From contig JAJJXM010000084.1 of assembly GCA_024516155.1 (NCBI GenBank), positions 1-64,000 of the forward strand: a stretch of 64,000 nt of DNA, written 5' to 3'. Of this stretch, positions 12,617 through 25,216 are shown in pieces (within the stretch, counting starts at the first letter, position 1; each line of letters begins with the position of its first letter). Under the pieces are notes generated by a model. It did no database searches. It was not told where the DNA came from and saw only the letters and a program-made list of their open reading frames with translations. Source of the DNA: Pyronema omphalodes. Lineage: Eukaryota; Ascomycota; Pezizomycetes; Pezizales; Pyronemataceae. The position numbers and the translations under genes were made by a program.

Positions 12617-15169
12617 TCAGTCATAGTATCCTGCCGGGAATGGTTCCTTTCCTAATGGCTCTAAATCCTCTCCAATGTCGAGATGGTGTAATGTAAACGT
12701 CTCATTACTTCGGACTCCATATGTCATCAACATTGGGAACGAAGCTGCAATTTCATCACCGGAGGCTGCGCACCCGGATGGTCCAAGTCGCTCGACAATC
12801 GCTACAATGGATTAGCACGTGGATGGGTTGGATAGTGACCAGAGAACTTACGACGCAACAATCGAGCAGTTGATAAAGGTGAGTCTTGTTTACAGAACAC
12901 CTTGTTGGCTTGTGAGCATACGAGTATTCCCAGAACGGCATGTCCGAGAAGTATGATTCCGAGTGTAATCCAAACTACCTTTCGTCAGTCTCCAATATCT
13001 CAAACATAAAACATCACCACCCATCACTAGACATCACTAGACATCACCAAACCCGGAAGAGAAACATACCGTAATGCCAAACAACCAACAACCTAACACC
13101 TCTATGCAAGCTATTACCCAGGGCTTCGGTTCTTGGATTATGTTTATCCATATTCGCCAAACTTCCGATGGAGAATAATCCTATAATTGTCCCCATCACC
13201 TCTGGAGAATGGTTGACATCCTGACCCCAAGTAGTAGCCGTATTATAAAGCACACTCTGAAACGTAAATCCTTGAGGAGCTTTAATGGCAAATCCGGACA
13301 ACCCAATAGCTCCTGCTGCTCTCCGGGCTATGTTATCCGGTAAAACGTGGACGTCCAACATTGTATTCTTAACCTTTGATACCTCTACTTTGCAGTCAAA
13401 GAAATCACCTTCTTTATCCTTAGCCGAGAGCTTGGGATTGGTTAAATCGGCAGTGGAGATAAATTGGTAAACATGGATATTCGCGCAGCGGTCTCCGCAG
13501 GTGCCGTTAGTTACGTAGACTGTGCCTTGTTCTCCGGTATTTGATAGCCAGTCTATCATCTCTGTTCTTCCATCATTATGACGAACCGTAAACTGCTCTG
13601 CAACACCGTCTTGTCCATCGATGATAGCACCTCGATTACATTTCGCGACGACTTCCACGGAGCGGTTGGTAGGAGCTCCGAGGTTGTCCTGTGTTGAAAA
13701 TGTCCAGTCGTTGTACTACACCTAGGTGATTAGAATGTTGCACAGCGATGAGGTTGGAATATATTTTAGGCCGCGCTTACGTTATATCTCCATCCTGTAT
13801 GCCCGGTTGAGCTGAATTCAGAGGAGTTGACAAGTTTGATGTTGGTTCTATTGAAGGCTCGGACTATGTCGTCGTAGGTTCTCCAGCTGGCGTCTTGACC
13901 GGGGGATACGGAAGCGATGGAAACGGATTTGAGAGATGCGTAGATCACTGTTCATCTTGTCAGAAAAGCTTATATCATCCCCGCAGATGGTGAATTGGGC
14001 AATGGAGGTGCTGACTCTCGCCGTAAAGATGCGACATGTAATCCTCTTGCCAACCGGTGGGTTCGGAGGTCATTCCATTATCGACATAGTAATGATCAAG
14101 TCGGGTGACGTTGACTTGGCCGATGGTACTGAAATCGGCATCTTCTGTTTCGTGGTTGAAGGTTAAACCCAAGATTGCAACGGCGATTTGAGCTCCCTGT
14201 AAACATCGTGAGAAACCGGCCCATGAATTGTAATCAATTGCTGTCGGATAAATTGGTGTCATACAAGTCCTAAAGCAACCCAATTCGTCACGGCTAATAC
14301 TCGCCAGGGTTTGCCCTTCCATAAAAGTAACAACTGACATGCTCGTTGATAGCTAGAGATGTCAAGAATGAAGTTGATCTGTATTTGTTAGCGGCGTTCA
14401 CACCGTGACCGAATCGACGTCAGACCCCTCGCCCCTCTTTTATGCACTGACCTCTTGTGCCGTCCATCGCCCCTTGGCCATTATACTCCATTTCATCATA
14501 TCTGCCATAGACTTCAAGGAATTCTTTTTCAAACGTGTCATCAGTACCAATGTATCCTCAGCTCTCACAGCTCCCAGTTGAACTTACAACCATGTTCATT
14601 CCCATAAACAAGGATATCCCCAGATAAAGACCATTGAATATCCTCTTTTCATACTGCGTCAAGATTCCATCATTCTCATAGTATTTGAACAGTATCACAA
14701 CTAATCCAGAGAGGATAACGTTCAGTAACCATCTCGCCAATATCCTTTGTGCATTCTTCCTCAGTTGCTTCAATGGCCGATAGTTATGTCCCAACTTCTT
14801 CTGCACCTGCGCTGATACCGTTGTAAATCTTGTCTGTAGCCCCCACAACGAACCCGCAGCTCCTGATAGAGAAGACAACGCCGTTGTTACCCCTTGTACT
14901 CCTTGTCTTGCTTTATTTTTGATATCCCTTCCGAACTGGGAATCATTTCCAGAAGTATTCTGTCTCGGTGGTGATATGTATGGTTCGGGTTCCGGTAGAC
15001 TGTGATGTATGAAGGAGTCTTGTCGTACCGCTGGCGGAGGTCGTGGGGCTCGGGGTTGTTCGGCGAGGGTTGTGGCGGCGGAATCATCGCTGCCACTTTC
15101 CTCACTGCCGAATTGTTGCATCTCGACTCCGCTAAGTGGCTCGTAGTCGTATCGCTTGTTCAAAGACAT
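12617..15169 (-). CDS. DUF6536-type fungal multi-pass membrane protein
   Basis: Integral membrane protein of a large ascomycete family without known function. Eight exons on the minus strand keep frame: 15169-14588, 14511-14452, 14378-14265, 14196-14016, 13947-13781, 13715-13070, 12974-12852 and 12801-12617. They give 685 residues. A ~130-residue polar N-tail precedes the first helix (WLLNVILSGLVVILF). The conserved block KSMADMMKWSIMAKGRW follows the second helix, as in DUF6536 proteins. Further hydrophobic stretches are at LGLTF, near FSIGSLAN, and in IILLGHAVLGILV close to the C-terminus. Introns are 46-95 bp with GTAAG/GTATG/GTCAG donors. The family assignment rests on the overall pattern and the KSM..KW block; the transported or sensed molecule is unknown. 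Confidence 0.85.
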
Positions 15170-16603
15170 CGTAGGGGTGATATCGATAATATAAGGGTCC
15201 GGGTGTGTATGAGCCGATGGGCAGTGCTCATACCACTATTTTTTTCGAAAAACCGTTTGAAGTTCGTTCGTTGGTCGTGAGGTATCGTCGCGGAACGGAG
15301 GTTAAGGTTACAGATCCAATTTTGAACTCCTCTACTACTTAGGAGATTTATGAAGCTGTGTAGCCAACGCGCTTGCTTGTCCATTTCCGGCATCTTGACC
15401 GTGGTCCATGCGGCGCATGGGAGGAGAAGGAAGGGCATTTTCTTACGTGTGTGTCAAAGCTATGAAAGCGCAAAGCGTAAAGCTGGGCCGTCCGATCGGT
15501 GTCTGATTGCGTATCCAGGGAGGAATTCAGGGAGCCCAGGAGTGAGCCCAGGAGCTGTCTAAGGAGTATCTAGAAAGTTCACAGAGGGATAGGCCGAATT
15601 GGAACATGAGCCGCTGGGAGCTTCGTATCCAATCCGTTCCAAGAGAGAGCTATCGAATCAATAGCTGTGTTGAAAAAGCATGCCGATGCCCGTACTCGGC
15701 CTTCTAACTCGGAAATTGGATAGATTCACTGTTCATTATGATTCAACAGTCGCCGACTATGATGATTAATCTTCAATTTCTGGAGAATTCGAGACGATGG
15801 ACACGCAAACTGACAGCAGACGGCGCTTCAGTATCGCTACTGATGGTCTCGTCATTGTACAGCAGTTCTTCCAGATATCTTCAACTAGTTTAGCTGGCCG
15901 ATTTTCGAACTCTTGTTCAAGTATAATTATTCCGATTGATTCTCATATGTAAGGCAGATATAACCGCCACGCAGCAAAATACCCCTGGCCGGCAAGTCAT
16001 CTAGTTTTCATCGGGAAGGGTTCCGACGTCGTCCAGCTCAGTATGGCTAGCGCATTCTCCAAATTAATGAGAGCCGGACTAACTGTGCAACCCTATTCCA
16101 CTCGATAGAATCATTACTACTCACTCTGCAGGTTCAGCAATCCCGGCAGTGATACTGCGACGTTGGAATTCATCTTGTATAGGATATGGCACGTGAATTA
16201 GCGAGTCTAATCTATCAGAGTAGCATCAGAACTTACATCATGAGAATCATGCACCTGTCACAGCTCGCTAGCCAATGTCTGATCCCCCAATCTCGGATCT
16301 TCGAGATTGGAGGATCGGATTTTAAAGAAGTAATCCGACGGGGCAAAGTAGCCGAGTAGCTCTTTCGGGCTGAAGCTATCGTCCCGAATCGGCCCATCTT
16401 ACACAAGAAATCAGTCTTCGGATTCTGTCGGAACCTAAGAATAGACAACAACGTCGCCTGTATCCCATACAGTGGCACCAACGTTCACGATGTTACACAA
16501 GAATACGAGCTCACGAGGAATATCAGTCCAAGTCTGGTTATCAAGAGTGATATTTCGCTTCATAAGCAAGGCTGGAAATGTCATTCCACAGGGGGAAGGC
16601 CGA
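15170..16603. other. intergenic; possible decayed coding fragment near 16230-16480
   Basis: No intact gene recognised. On the minus strand 16481-16233 reads open for 82 codons, preceded in another frame by a short protein-like stretch (GATVWDTGD). This may be a relic but carries no diagnostic motif. Confidence 0.4.
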
Positions 16604-16614
16604 ATATAAAAGCA
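16604..16614 (+). promoter_or_regulatory. TATA box of secreted mini-protein gene 1
   Basis: The sequence aatataaaagc lies about 100 bp before the ATG at 16713, a normal distance for a fungal core promoter. Confidence 0.5.
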
Positions 16615-16712
16615 AAAGATTCACAATGGGATAGCATATCTTCATCCCCATTCCCAGTCTTCAGTATTGCGATACCATCAATCTCAAGTCAACAAACTTC
16701 GAATCAGAAATC

Positions 16713-17028
16713 ATGAAGTTTACCCACCTTACCATCGCGCTCTTTGCAGCCACGGTCATCGCTGGTCCCGTTAATACTGGCAAAAACGATAAGAAGGATC
16801 CTACATTCTGCGAGCGTGGCATTAAGCTCTGTGATATTGCAAACTCCTGGGAGGACTGCTCAGATCTCTATATCAAAACCATGGAAGCGTAAGTTGATTG
16901 AAACGTAACGTCTATTGATTACATAGCTAATGATGTGTCATATCAGTTGCAAGGCTACTGGATGCATCCAATGGTTTATTGATCCACTCAAGCACTGCTA
17001 TGATAAGAAGAGTAAACCGACTGCGTAG
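16713..17028 (+). CDS. small secreted six-cysteine protein 1
   Basis: Short gene not seen as one long reading frame. Exons 16713-16888 and 16947-17028 are joined across a 58-bp intron with donor GTAAGT, branch-like gctaatga and acceptor TCAG, giving 85 residues. Residues 1-18 form a signal peptide (MKFTHLTIALFAATVIAG). The mature part has six cysteines at 33, 40, 49, 60, 65 and 76, spaced C-x6-C-x8-C-x10-C-x4-C-x10-C, consistent with three disulfides. Shared landmarks are CDIA, YIK.MEAC, TGC.QWF and DPL.HC. A paralogue with identical spacing and intron position lies on the minus strand at 22390-22696. The small size, secretion signal and cysteine pattern resemble effector-like proteins, but I recognise no described family. 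Confidence 0.85.
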
Positions 17029-20000
17029 GAAAAACTTTTAGAGTTTTCCGAGTACAAATGTGGATTTTGTATTGATCCTGACGGGAGAGTGAGAGCTTCT
17101 AATGAAACGTATTGTTATTGAAAAACATATTATGTAATAGAATTTATATTTATAACTCCGTTGCAGACAATTTGCCCCATACAACTCCACTTGACCCCAC
17201 ATAGAGCTACTGTCTATCGAAGCGAAATTTTTGACTTGCCAGTTCATCTTATCTGATCCTCCGCGGGCATTTGCGGGCTGGCCCAGGGCCTACATACATA
17301 CGTAGCCATGTCACCAAAATGTGGCTTGACTAGCGCTGTTTCTGGGCCTGTGCGTTGTCTCGGCCAACCCCTCGCCGCTGCTGCGTTTCGGTACTTTCGC
17401 AGTTAGAGAGGTTTTACAACTCGTGGCGTAAATGTGGCGTCTGAAGTTCCGCGACACTGTAAAAGGAAAGGGGTAAAAGTAAGATTCAAAACTTATTCTA
17501 GAGGGAGATGAGTGGAAGTCTTGTGGAGATCTTCTAGAAACATTGGGCTATATCAAGAGCATCCGGTGATGTTGCTAGCAGACATATGCTAGCTATGTAT
17601 TAGAGAGCTGGAATCTAAATCTAGCTCTCTCCCGGTCCCCGTTTTGAATTTTCGATACAAGGCTTTGCCCTTCACTGGCAAGGTCGTACAAACTTTAGTC
17701 TGCACAATACGTTGCCCTTGATGCTATCAAGATTGTTGGACTCATAACACCTTGCCCAGTGAAGCTCCCCCATTCCATCAGCAGTCGTACAAATTTTGTA
17801 CAGCAGCTGACAGAGCCTCTCAATTCTTTCTAGAAGGTCCAGTTTCAAATGTCTCCCTGTTATATACTATCGGTGACGCCGAAATTACGATCTCAGCCTT
17901 ACAAGATTCGATAAAATTACCTAGATCTAGTGGTAAATTTACGGTGAAGGTTTCTGTTTTCTATCACTCGAGTGATTATCAGCAGTTGGTGTTTTAATTT
18001 GAACTTGAGAAACGAAATCTCGGATGCACTGATTGCCGGCCCAATTCCATTAATTATTAACTCCAATCCCAAAAGCCACGGTTTTCAGCTGTTTCGATTT
18101 ACAGGTTGATACATCCCTTCCGCCACGTCATTTCCACTTTCTATCATCCCGGGTCTCTCAGTCTTAGTCAACTTCTGTGACCCGCCCTCGCTGTTCCGTA
18201 CCTTTGAATCAAAACTGACCTGTACGTCGCAGAGCAGCTTCGTAGCGAGCGTAGTCTCGTTCGCATGCAATCTGTGTTTGAAAAGGTTGTAGATATTGTG
18301 GCCAGAAGTAACATAAACTTCATAACTTTGCCCTGATTGAATATATAAACCGTCCATGCGTACGACAAGTGAAACACAGACAGTCACTCTCTTGGCTTAT
18401 CAAATAGAACCACAGCTATCGACTTTTTCTCTGTACATCGCACCAACCGATGAGAATCTCTAGAGAAGCAGTAAACAGGGCTGGGGTATATTGATTACTA
18501 AACTGATAATGTTTCCGCAAATAACTCACCCAAATGTGGCAGACCGCCGTCTCAGTCTATAATTTCAGAATTTGTATTGGAAACCCACACGGAATTACGG
18601 TTTGATATGTTTCGTTGACATTTGGACCTCATATTCAACTTCGACAACTTTACAAATTTCATTTGCTTACAATTCGACGTCATGAATCCTCACTCTTATT
18701 CAAGGCCAGGGTATCTAACTACAAGTGTTACTCGATAAATAAGAGTAAGCACTTGAGGAGAAAAACTGATAGTATTTGACAAAGGATGTTGACAATGAAG
18801 AAGCACCATTTTTCGTTAATTGTGAGGTCGAGGGTGTCTCGACTTTTGGCCGTATATACAATTAGCGGCTTTAGCGTACACTGGAAATGCTTGTATGAGT
18901 AGGATTCGTTATTTTATGTCTTTTTTTTGTTCTTACTTTTGATTTTACACATTTCTGTGTTTAAGGTCTTAAAAAAATATGTTTCTGCCATTATACTTGA
19001 TTTTTCATACCACGTCACAATCATCATTTTTAAGTTAAAACCACTCGTACCAGCGGCTATTTTATTCTTGAGAAAATCAAGTCATGACCCGTTGTTTCGA
19101 TGTCTGCTATGTACGACATAAAAAGCAGATCTACCAATATTGACGACTCTCGACGTTAGCAGAATCAGTGGTATCGTCGTTTATCACTCACGTCCCGGTT
19201 GAGCAACTTAAATCCCCGTATGAATTACGGACCGTCACAGTACCGAAAGTAGGACGGCGATCTTCTAGCACTTTTTTGAGCATACTGAGAACCTTTAGGC
19301 CTCTAAAAAGGTATATCGGACCCCTTTTCAGGATTTACAAGTTCAGATCGGGATATACGCAACTTGTTTTTGGGCATTCTAGGATCAGATTTGAAGATTT
19401 TCAGTTCCCTGTTACCCAAAGTAAGCTATTTTTTGAGCGTACTGCACCAAATCTCTAGCCAAAATTATGCATCACAAGGTATCAACAGAAGTGCCCATAC
19501 GGCGGAAAAGGTATCCTCGGGTAGTGAACGACACATCAACGTGGCAAGAAAGGTATCCACGGATAAAGAATGACATATCCACGTGTCCAATGAGGTATCC
19601 CAGGACAAAGATAGATGCCTCCTGAGATTGCCAGCAGTATTTCGGAGTATTCAAAGGTATCTCTCTGATCGAGAAAATGAAACAAAGATCTCCCGTGAAA
19701 AAGGTCTTTAGGGGATTTAATCCATCACCTTCAAAGTTATACAAGGCAACAGGAGGACTAATTCACATTCTGTGGCCTATTCCGGAGTACCTTCATTAAA
19801 AAATAGCTTTCTGCCAGTATGTTAACTTTTGTCCGCTGGTATTCTCGGCGTGTCCCAAGGAATACTTCAGCAACTCCATTCCTGGGCCCGGCAGTGTGCC
19901 TGGCCCTTATTTGGCTATCAACGCCGCGTCTTTATTTTTCCCTCTTATGAAGTATATTCGATTGTCCTCTGCGCATACTGATCTCTATTTTGAGCATACT

Positions 20001-22389
20001 GGAATCTTTTCATTTGCCTTTTTGAGAGCGTCGAGCACCCTTTCGGCGAACCAAGATATCGGACTTCGCGTCACGCATATCGTGCTCTCTTTCAGGTGTC
20101 CGCAGTTCTCTTTTGGGTATTATCTCGTCTTTTGGGCGTATAGCGCTCTCCTTCTAATGTCTGCAACACGTGTAATGGATGTTGGTATATAGCGTGATTA
20201 ATTTAGGTATACCAGGTCGATCTTTGCCTATCCATAGCTATCTTTTGGGAATACAGGAATCACCTTCCAGTACCCCCTGTTCTCCAAGGTTGCATATGCC
20301 GCCAAGTCCTTTTTTAGGTTTTCCTTATTCCGGAGATCATCAAATCTCATTCGAAAGTACGGGAATCTTCTTGAATATACCAACGCTCTTTTGAAAATGG
20401 TATCATACACCGTTTCTTCATCAATACCTTGGTCGTGACTCGTGAGATTGTGCTAAACGGTGACTTCGCTATTCTTGGCTTTGTTTACCATCGGTTTCCC
20501 GTAAGGGGTGATTTTGGAGAGTCTTAAAAGGGATATCTGGATTGTGACCCTAAGCTTGAGAAACTCAAAAAAGAGAACTTCTCGATGGAAGCTCGAGATT
20601 TCTCAGTCGGTTCCATGTTTGAGTGAACTCTTAATCTCAGTCACAGTTGTACTCATCCGCTGGAAGAGTTTTTCTTGGACATCGCATCATCAATTATCAC
20701 GCATACTTCAGGGACTGCGGATGCACGGGCCAGCTGCTAATCCGGTCAAGGCAAGTTGCTCAATCTGTAAGTTCGGTATCCTAGGTTTTCCTGAAGGTGA
20801 AATGATGTTGAATGAACATGACATATGTTGAAAGGTTGGATCACAAGAGGTTTTTACACCTGCCCGTAAATTTCGGGCCGATATCGAGTCATAATCAGTG
20901 AAGAATTGAAGGACTATTCTGGGCAGAGACTCGGCCTATATCGGTCAGTAAACCACAAGTTCAAATTCCTTGTGCAACTTCAGCTGAAGATATAAGAAGC
21001 CCATACTTCGCTTTCACTGCTAAAGCATCACATGATCTGATAATAGCAAGTTCTTCGTAAATCGTGAGGTATTTTCAAATACACCTCATATGATGTGAGT
21101 GCTCGCCTAGTCCATACTATCTGCATATAACGCGGACTTTTAACAAATACTGTTGACTGTAATCATATTTTGAAATTAACATTTCGATTACTGTTTTTCT
21201 TTTTTGCCATCTCGCCTCCTCAAATAAAAAAACCGTGAGTAGCCCACGAAGTTCCGCGGGAAGGCCCCGGAAGGGTTGGTCATCGAGCAATCTTTTGTCT
21301 GTTTTGTCTCGAACGCTTATGATAAGATTCTTGTACATTTGGTTCTGATTGACTGAAATGACCAGTTAACCCAGCATGGCTCCGATGAACTGAAATTATC
21401 GCTTAACTCAGTATTTTACGATTAACTGCGCCTTAGGCAAAACAACAGTGCACATTCACCGGCTGGCACTTCCCACTGTTGCATTGAGGCATGGGTGGAC
21501 CAGGCAGGCTAAGTACCTCTGTGCGCATAGGAATGTTGCTTGTTTGTTGTTCATGGGTGTATTGATCTTAGAACCAGGAAGTTCAGATTAAGACCTTACT
21601 TCATGGAATGCATTCTGGAAGCTCATCGTTTGTCTTCGGCTAGCCGTGTTAATTTCCAGGTCTGACTGACTCCATACGGAATATTACTCGCGGGGAACCA
21701 ATTAAAGGGTATCCATCGTCTAATCAACATGAAGGTGTCTGATAGACGGTTAAACAGATATTTGGGAGGCGTCTATCGTGTAACCGAGACTTACCGATCA
21801 GTAGGCGGGCAAAACTCAAACGCCAGGCTGAAAAATGTACCAAATCAGACTACATATCAACGTCGAAGATTGTCACAAGGTACAGGGTATAGGATTACTC
21901 AACATCTTCCGCAAATGGATTATAGTTACATTTCCGTGTCACTCTGATACTTCCCCACGCCCAATCCTGGTATCTGGATCCTGCCCGTCACACTTCTACG
22001 TTAAATACAAAATGACTAAATTGAGTTTCATCAGAATAGTGATAAAGCTCAAGAGCCTTGCGGCATCGACGTGAGTTTTTCCGGTAACTTCTCCGATTTA
22101 CTTAGCTAACTTTTCGTTCGGGACTCAAAATCATGCAACTCGCCAACTCCCGTATATTGCCTCTACCCGTCGGCCCTGTCCATGTTACCGCACTGTCGGC
22201 CAAGACAACGGCGCATAATTATCTGACCGGTCAAGAACTTCTATGTGCTATATTGGGTAATCCGGTTTAAAAGACACCGCCCAATTTTAAAGATTCAAAA
22301 TCTGAGAATATGTGATAGAAATTGTGAGGATTTAGAGTACAATTTTCCAGATCCGACCACGCCATGCAAATTCCCACACATCGGGCTCA
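17029..22389. other. gene-poor stretch with degenerate repeats
   Basis: More than 5 kb without a gene I can support. It contains a diverged repeat at about 17340-17500 (related to 30590-30730), a tandem block near 19490-19620 and scattered copies of a ttttgggcatactggaatc-like motif between 19270 and 20400. Reading frames are short and domain-free. Confidence 0.5.
19270..20410. repeat. dispersed degenerate repeat, core ttttgggcatactgg
   Basis: At least seven diverged copies of a ~20-bp core (variants ttttgagcatactg, tttttgggcattct, cttttgggcgtata, cttttgggaataca) recur in the same orientation over 1.1 kb. Spacing is irregular. Confidence 0.45.
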
Positions 22390-22696
22390 TTATTTCGGGG
22401 CCTTTCGGCAGTGTCTCAATGGATCATCGAACCATTGCATGCAACCGGTATCCACACAGCTGGGGAATGATCAGAATTAGATGATCTTGGAGAAAGAGCG
22501 AGATTCAGCCACCGAGGTACAGGACTTACGCTTCCATGAACTTTATGTAGCCTTCCGAACAATGTGCAAACGTCGCGGCTATATCACACAGCACGACACC
22601 TTGTTCACAGAAATCCGGAACATATTTCACAGGAACTGTGGTTACGGCAACCGCCAATACCGTTGATACCAGAGATGTCAGAAGATAGAAACGCAT
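22390..22696 (-). CDS. small secreted six-cysteine protein 2 (paralogue of protein 1)
   Basis: Minus-strand gene with exons 22696-22530 and 22459-22390 joined across a 70-bp intron (donor GTAAGT, acceptor CCAG), giving 78 residues. I chose the internal ATG at 22696 (MRFYLLTSLV) because it puts a signal peptide at the N-terminus; an upstream in-frame ATG at 22738 would add 14 polar residues. Six cysteines at 30, 37, 46, 57, 62 and 73 have exactly the spacing of protein 1. Shared blocks are CDIA, YIK.MEAC, TGC.QWF and DPLRHC. The intron interrupts the same Ala codon in the same phase just before the fourth cysteine. A TATA-like element lies about 70 bp upstream. The function is unknown; an extracellular effector-like role is inference. 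Confidence 0.85.
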
Positions 22697-22763
22697 TTGA
22701 AGAAAACGATGGAGGAGGTGGGGCGAGTGAGGGTGCACAAACTCCGAGAACAGGACATGGCAA

Positions 22764-22775
22764 ACTTATATAGAA
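22764..22775 (-). promoter_or_regulatory. TATA box of secreted mini-protein gene 2
   Basis: Read on the minus strand this is cttctatataag, ending about 70 bp before the chosen ATG at 22696. It supports that start as close to the transcription start. Confidence 0.45.
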
Positions 22776-23606
22776 GCTCAAAACATGGCCGATCAATATC
22801 AGTTTCCGGTCTATATATTTTAAATTAATTCGTAATCCAAAAGACGGCACTTTAAAATTCTCAATGCTTCTGAATCTTGCACAATTCTGCTGACGGTCCC
22901 GAGAAAGAGTGAATGAAAATTCATACGGCTATGCATTTCTCAAAAACTCTGAAATCTGCTCAATCACACATTCCACAATTCATGTTGAGAACTATGGCAC
23001 GATATGCCCGTAATTTCTCCTGGTATTCTATTCCCACCTGAATTCCGTCCGTTATGTATTGATCATTCCTAATCTGTATAGAAAAACACCGGCAATTGCC
23101 ATTAACTACTAGATTAGTATGCATCACGGCACCTTTTAGCTGACAAATGTACTTTAGTTTAGGTCGTATGGCGAGGTTTAAATTCGATTGGTCTCAGGAA
23201 CACGCGACCAAATGTATCATCATGGTCTATTTCTATGTTTAGGGCCCCATGAAGCCGCAGTTAGCCTATTTACAGGTATTTCATAACACGATACGATGTA
23301 TCACAATTTCAGAGCCTACCTACACCGGAAAATAGCCTGGGATTGCTAGTCTTGCCAAACATTCATCCGTAATGATATACCGGGGAATTGCAAACACCAA
23401 TCGCTATACATGTGGCCAGAAACGCTCATTCTCTTGAAACATCTTCGATTAACCCGTACATTTGGTTCCATATAACTAAATGCATTATATTCATGGACTG
23501 GGAAAAATTAAAATATATTGAATCAAACAACAAAATATCATTTATCTGGTTTACAAAATAGATCGCTCAGTACAGCCCACCAATGTTTCCGCCTTATGAA
23601 TTTCGG
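22776..23606. other. intergenic, no gene recognised
   Basis: AT-rich spacer between mini-protein gene 2 and the peroxidase gene. No features recognised. Confidence 0.5.
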
Positions 23607-25216
23607 TCAGACACCCTTTGTTCCGTATCCTGGCATGCCTTGGAGGACTTTTGTGTTCCACTGCTGTATACCTGGGCATTTAGGATCGACTAAAGGAAGC
23701 AAAGTCCTTGTTAAGAGGTTAAGTGCAACCTTAATGAGGCCACCCAATAATCCGCCCTGTAAAGTATCCGGCACGATGACTAACAAGACGCGGAAGATGA
23801 AACAGACCAACTTGTCTACATTCAGCAAATCAAGCGAGTTGTATATTCCGCCGGTTATGTTTCCCAGGTCAAAGCCAACAAATGAGTTCACTCTTCCAGT
23901 ATTTCCACCAACCTTGAGTAACTGTGGATACTTGGCCGCCATTTTGATTAGATCCTGGGCGAATAGAGCCGTGCCGTAATCACCGAGAAGACCACCCGCA
24001 GGTCTTCGATACCAGTTCTCGGGAATTCTTTCATGTCCTTTCTTGTGCGTAAGTCGGCCAGTTTTCGGGTCCTCGTATACTGCAAAGAAGGACATTAGGG
24101 TCTCCTTAGTAAGGATTCCTTTGGGGTTGTCTTGCGTGTAGTTGGAGAACATTCCGGGGATGAAGCAGTGTCCGGCGTTGCTCACAAGAAGACCGCTGAA
24201 TGGACCATAGAAGAATTGTGGATTTTTGGATATCGAATCCTGAAGAGTGAATTTACGGTGCTCGGTTCTGTAATAGATTCAAAATTAGCACCACAGAACA
24301 TGATGGTACAGCTGTTTTGGGGTTAATACATACAACACATCAAGATCGAAATTTGGCTTTTTCTTGCCCTCCTCTAGTTCTAGTAGCTTTTTGAACTTGG
24401 GCAATTGCACTGACTGTAGAGCGGTATTAGCGGCCTCCCTTCAAAGCATGTGATTTTGGTACAACATACATCTACGTCTCCTTTAAAGAGGAAAAAGTCT
24501 CCGTGCGTTGCACTCGAGTCGGTTTCAAATCTGTTACTAAGTGAGAAATAGTTCACGATACAACAAGCATCTCGACATACTTATTATGGGAGCCGCTAAG
24601 CCCATTGCCACCGCCAAGCAATGGGGAAAGAAGACCCGGATGCGGCCCACCGATACTGAATGATAATGAACTATGAAATATTAGGTAAGCGATCCAAAAT
24701 ACCGCGTTGAAGACTTACAGAACATCTCCAGACAATAGAGTCGAATAAAGCGCTAATGTCAGTGCCAGCTCGCCTCCCATTCCTTTCGTTGATTAGCGAA
24801 TAGTCTTTGTAGTGATAAACGGTCTTACCAAAGATTTTACTGAATACAGCGGGTCCTGTAAGCATGTTTACCACACCGTTACGAGGAAGATAACCATGAT
24901 TTGCCATTGCGTTGAGAGCAGGACACGGCCCTCGTCTGTTCAAAAATTAGCATTTGTTACGTCCTCTTGGACGTGAATAAATCACATACTTGTCCTGTGG
25001 TCCAGGAGGTCTCCAAGCATGCTCACCGGATACATCTATTCGGATGTATTTGACTGCTTCACTTGTTGTATTTCCGCCATCTCCTCTCTTCTGTAACAAA
25101 GATTTGAGTGCGTTCTTCGCGAGGAATGGTGTTCCGGCCACCAATTGCGGAAATAACGCGGTATGTACCACTAGTAAGGCATATGCCAAGGAGCTGTGGG
25201 ATAAAATCCACTTCAT
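23607..25216 (-). CDS. secreted heme-thiolate peroxidase (chloroperoxidase/UPO family, peroxidase family 2)
   Basis: Extracellular heme-thiolate enzyme that would use peroxide to halogenate or oxygenate organic substrates. Seven minus-strand exons keep frame: 25216-24990, 24935-24829, 24782-24719, 24655-24581, 24536-24476, 24413-24334 and 24267-23607, giving 424 residues. A signal peptide covers about residues 1-28. The heme-ligand motif PCPALNAMANHGY places the axial cysteine at residue 80. A metal-site motif FETDSS puts Glu162 and Asp164 in the position of the family's E-x-D. GMGGELALTLALYS follows as in family members. Introns are very short (44-66 bp). The 3' part (SNAGHCFIPGM to the C-terminus) is a single exon. 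I cannot tell chloroperoxidase from peroxygenase activity by sequence alone. It lies in the gene-poor island 0.9 kb from secreted mini-protein gene 2. Confidence 0.9.

Noticed and set aside
18085..18387. 100-codon minus-strand frame
   Set aside because: No domain, no hydrophobic leader, and no flanking splice or promoter signal.
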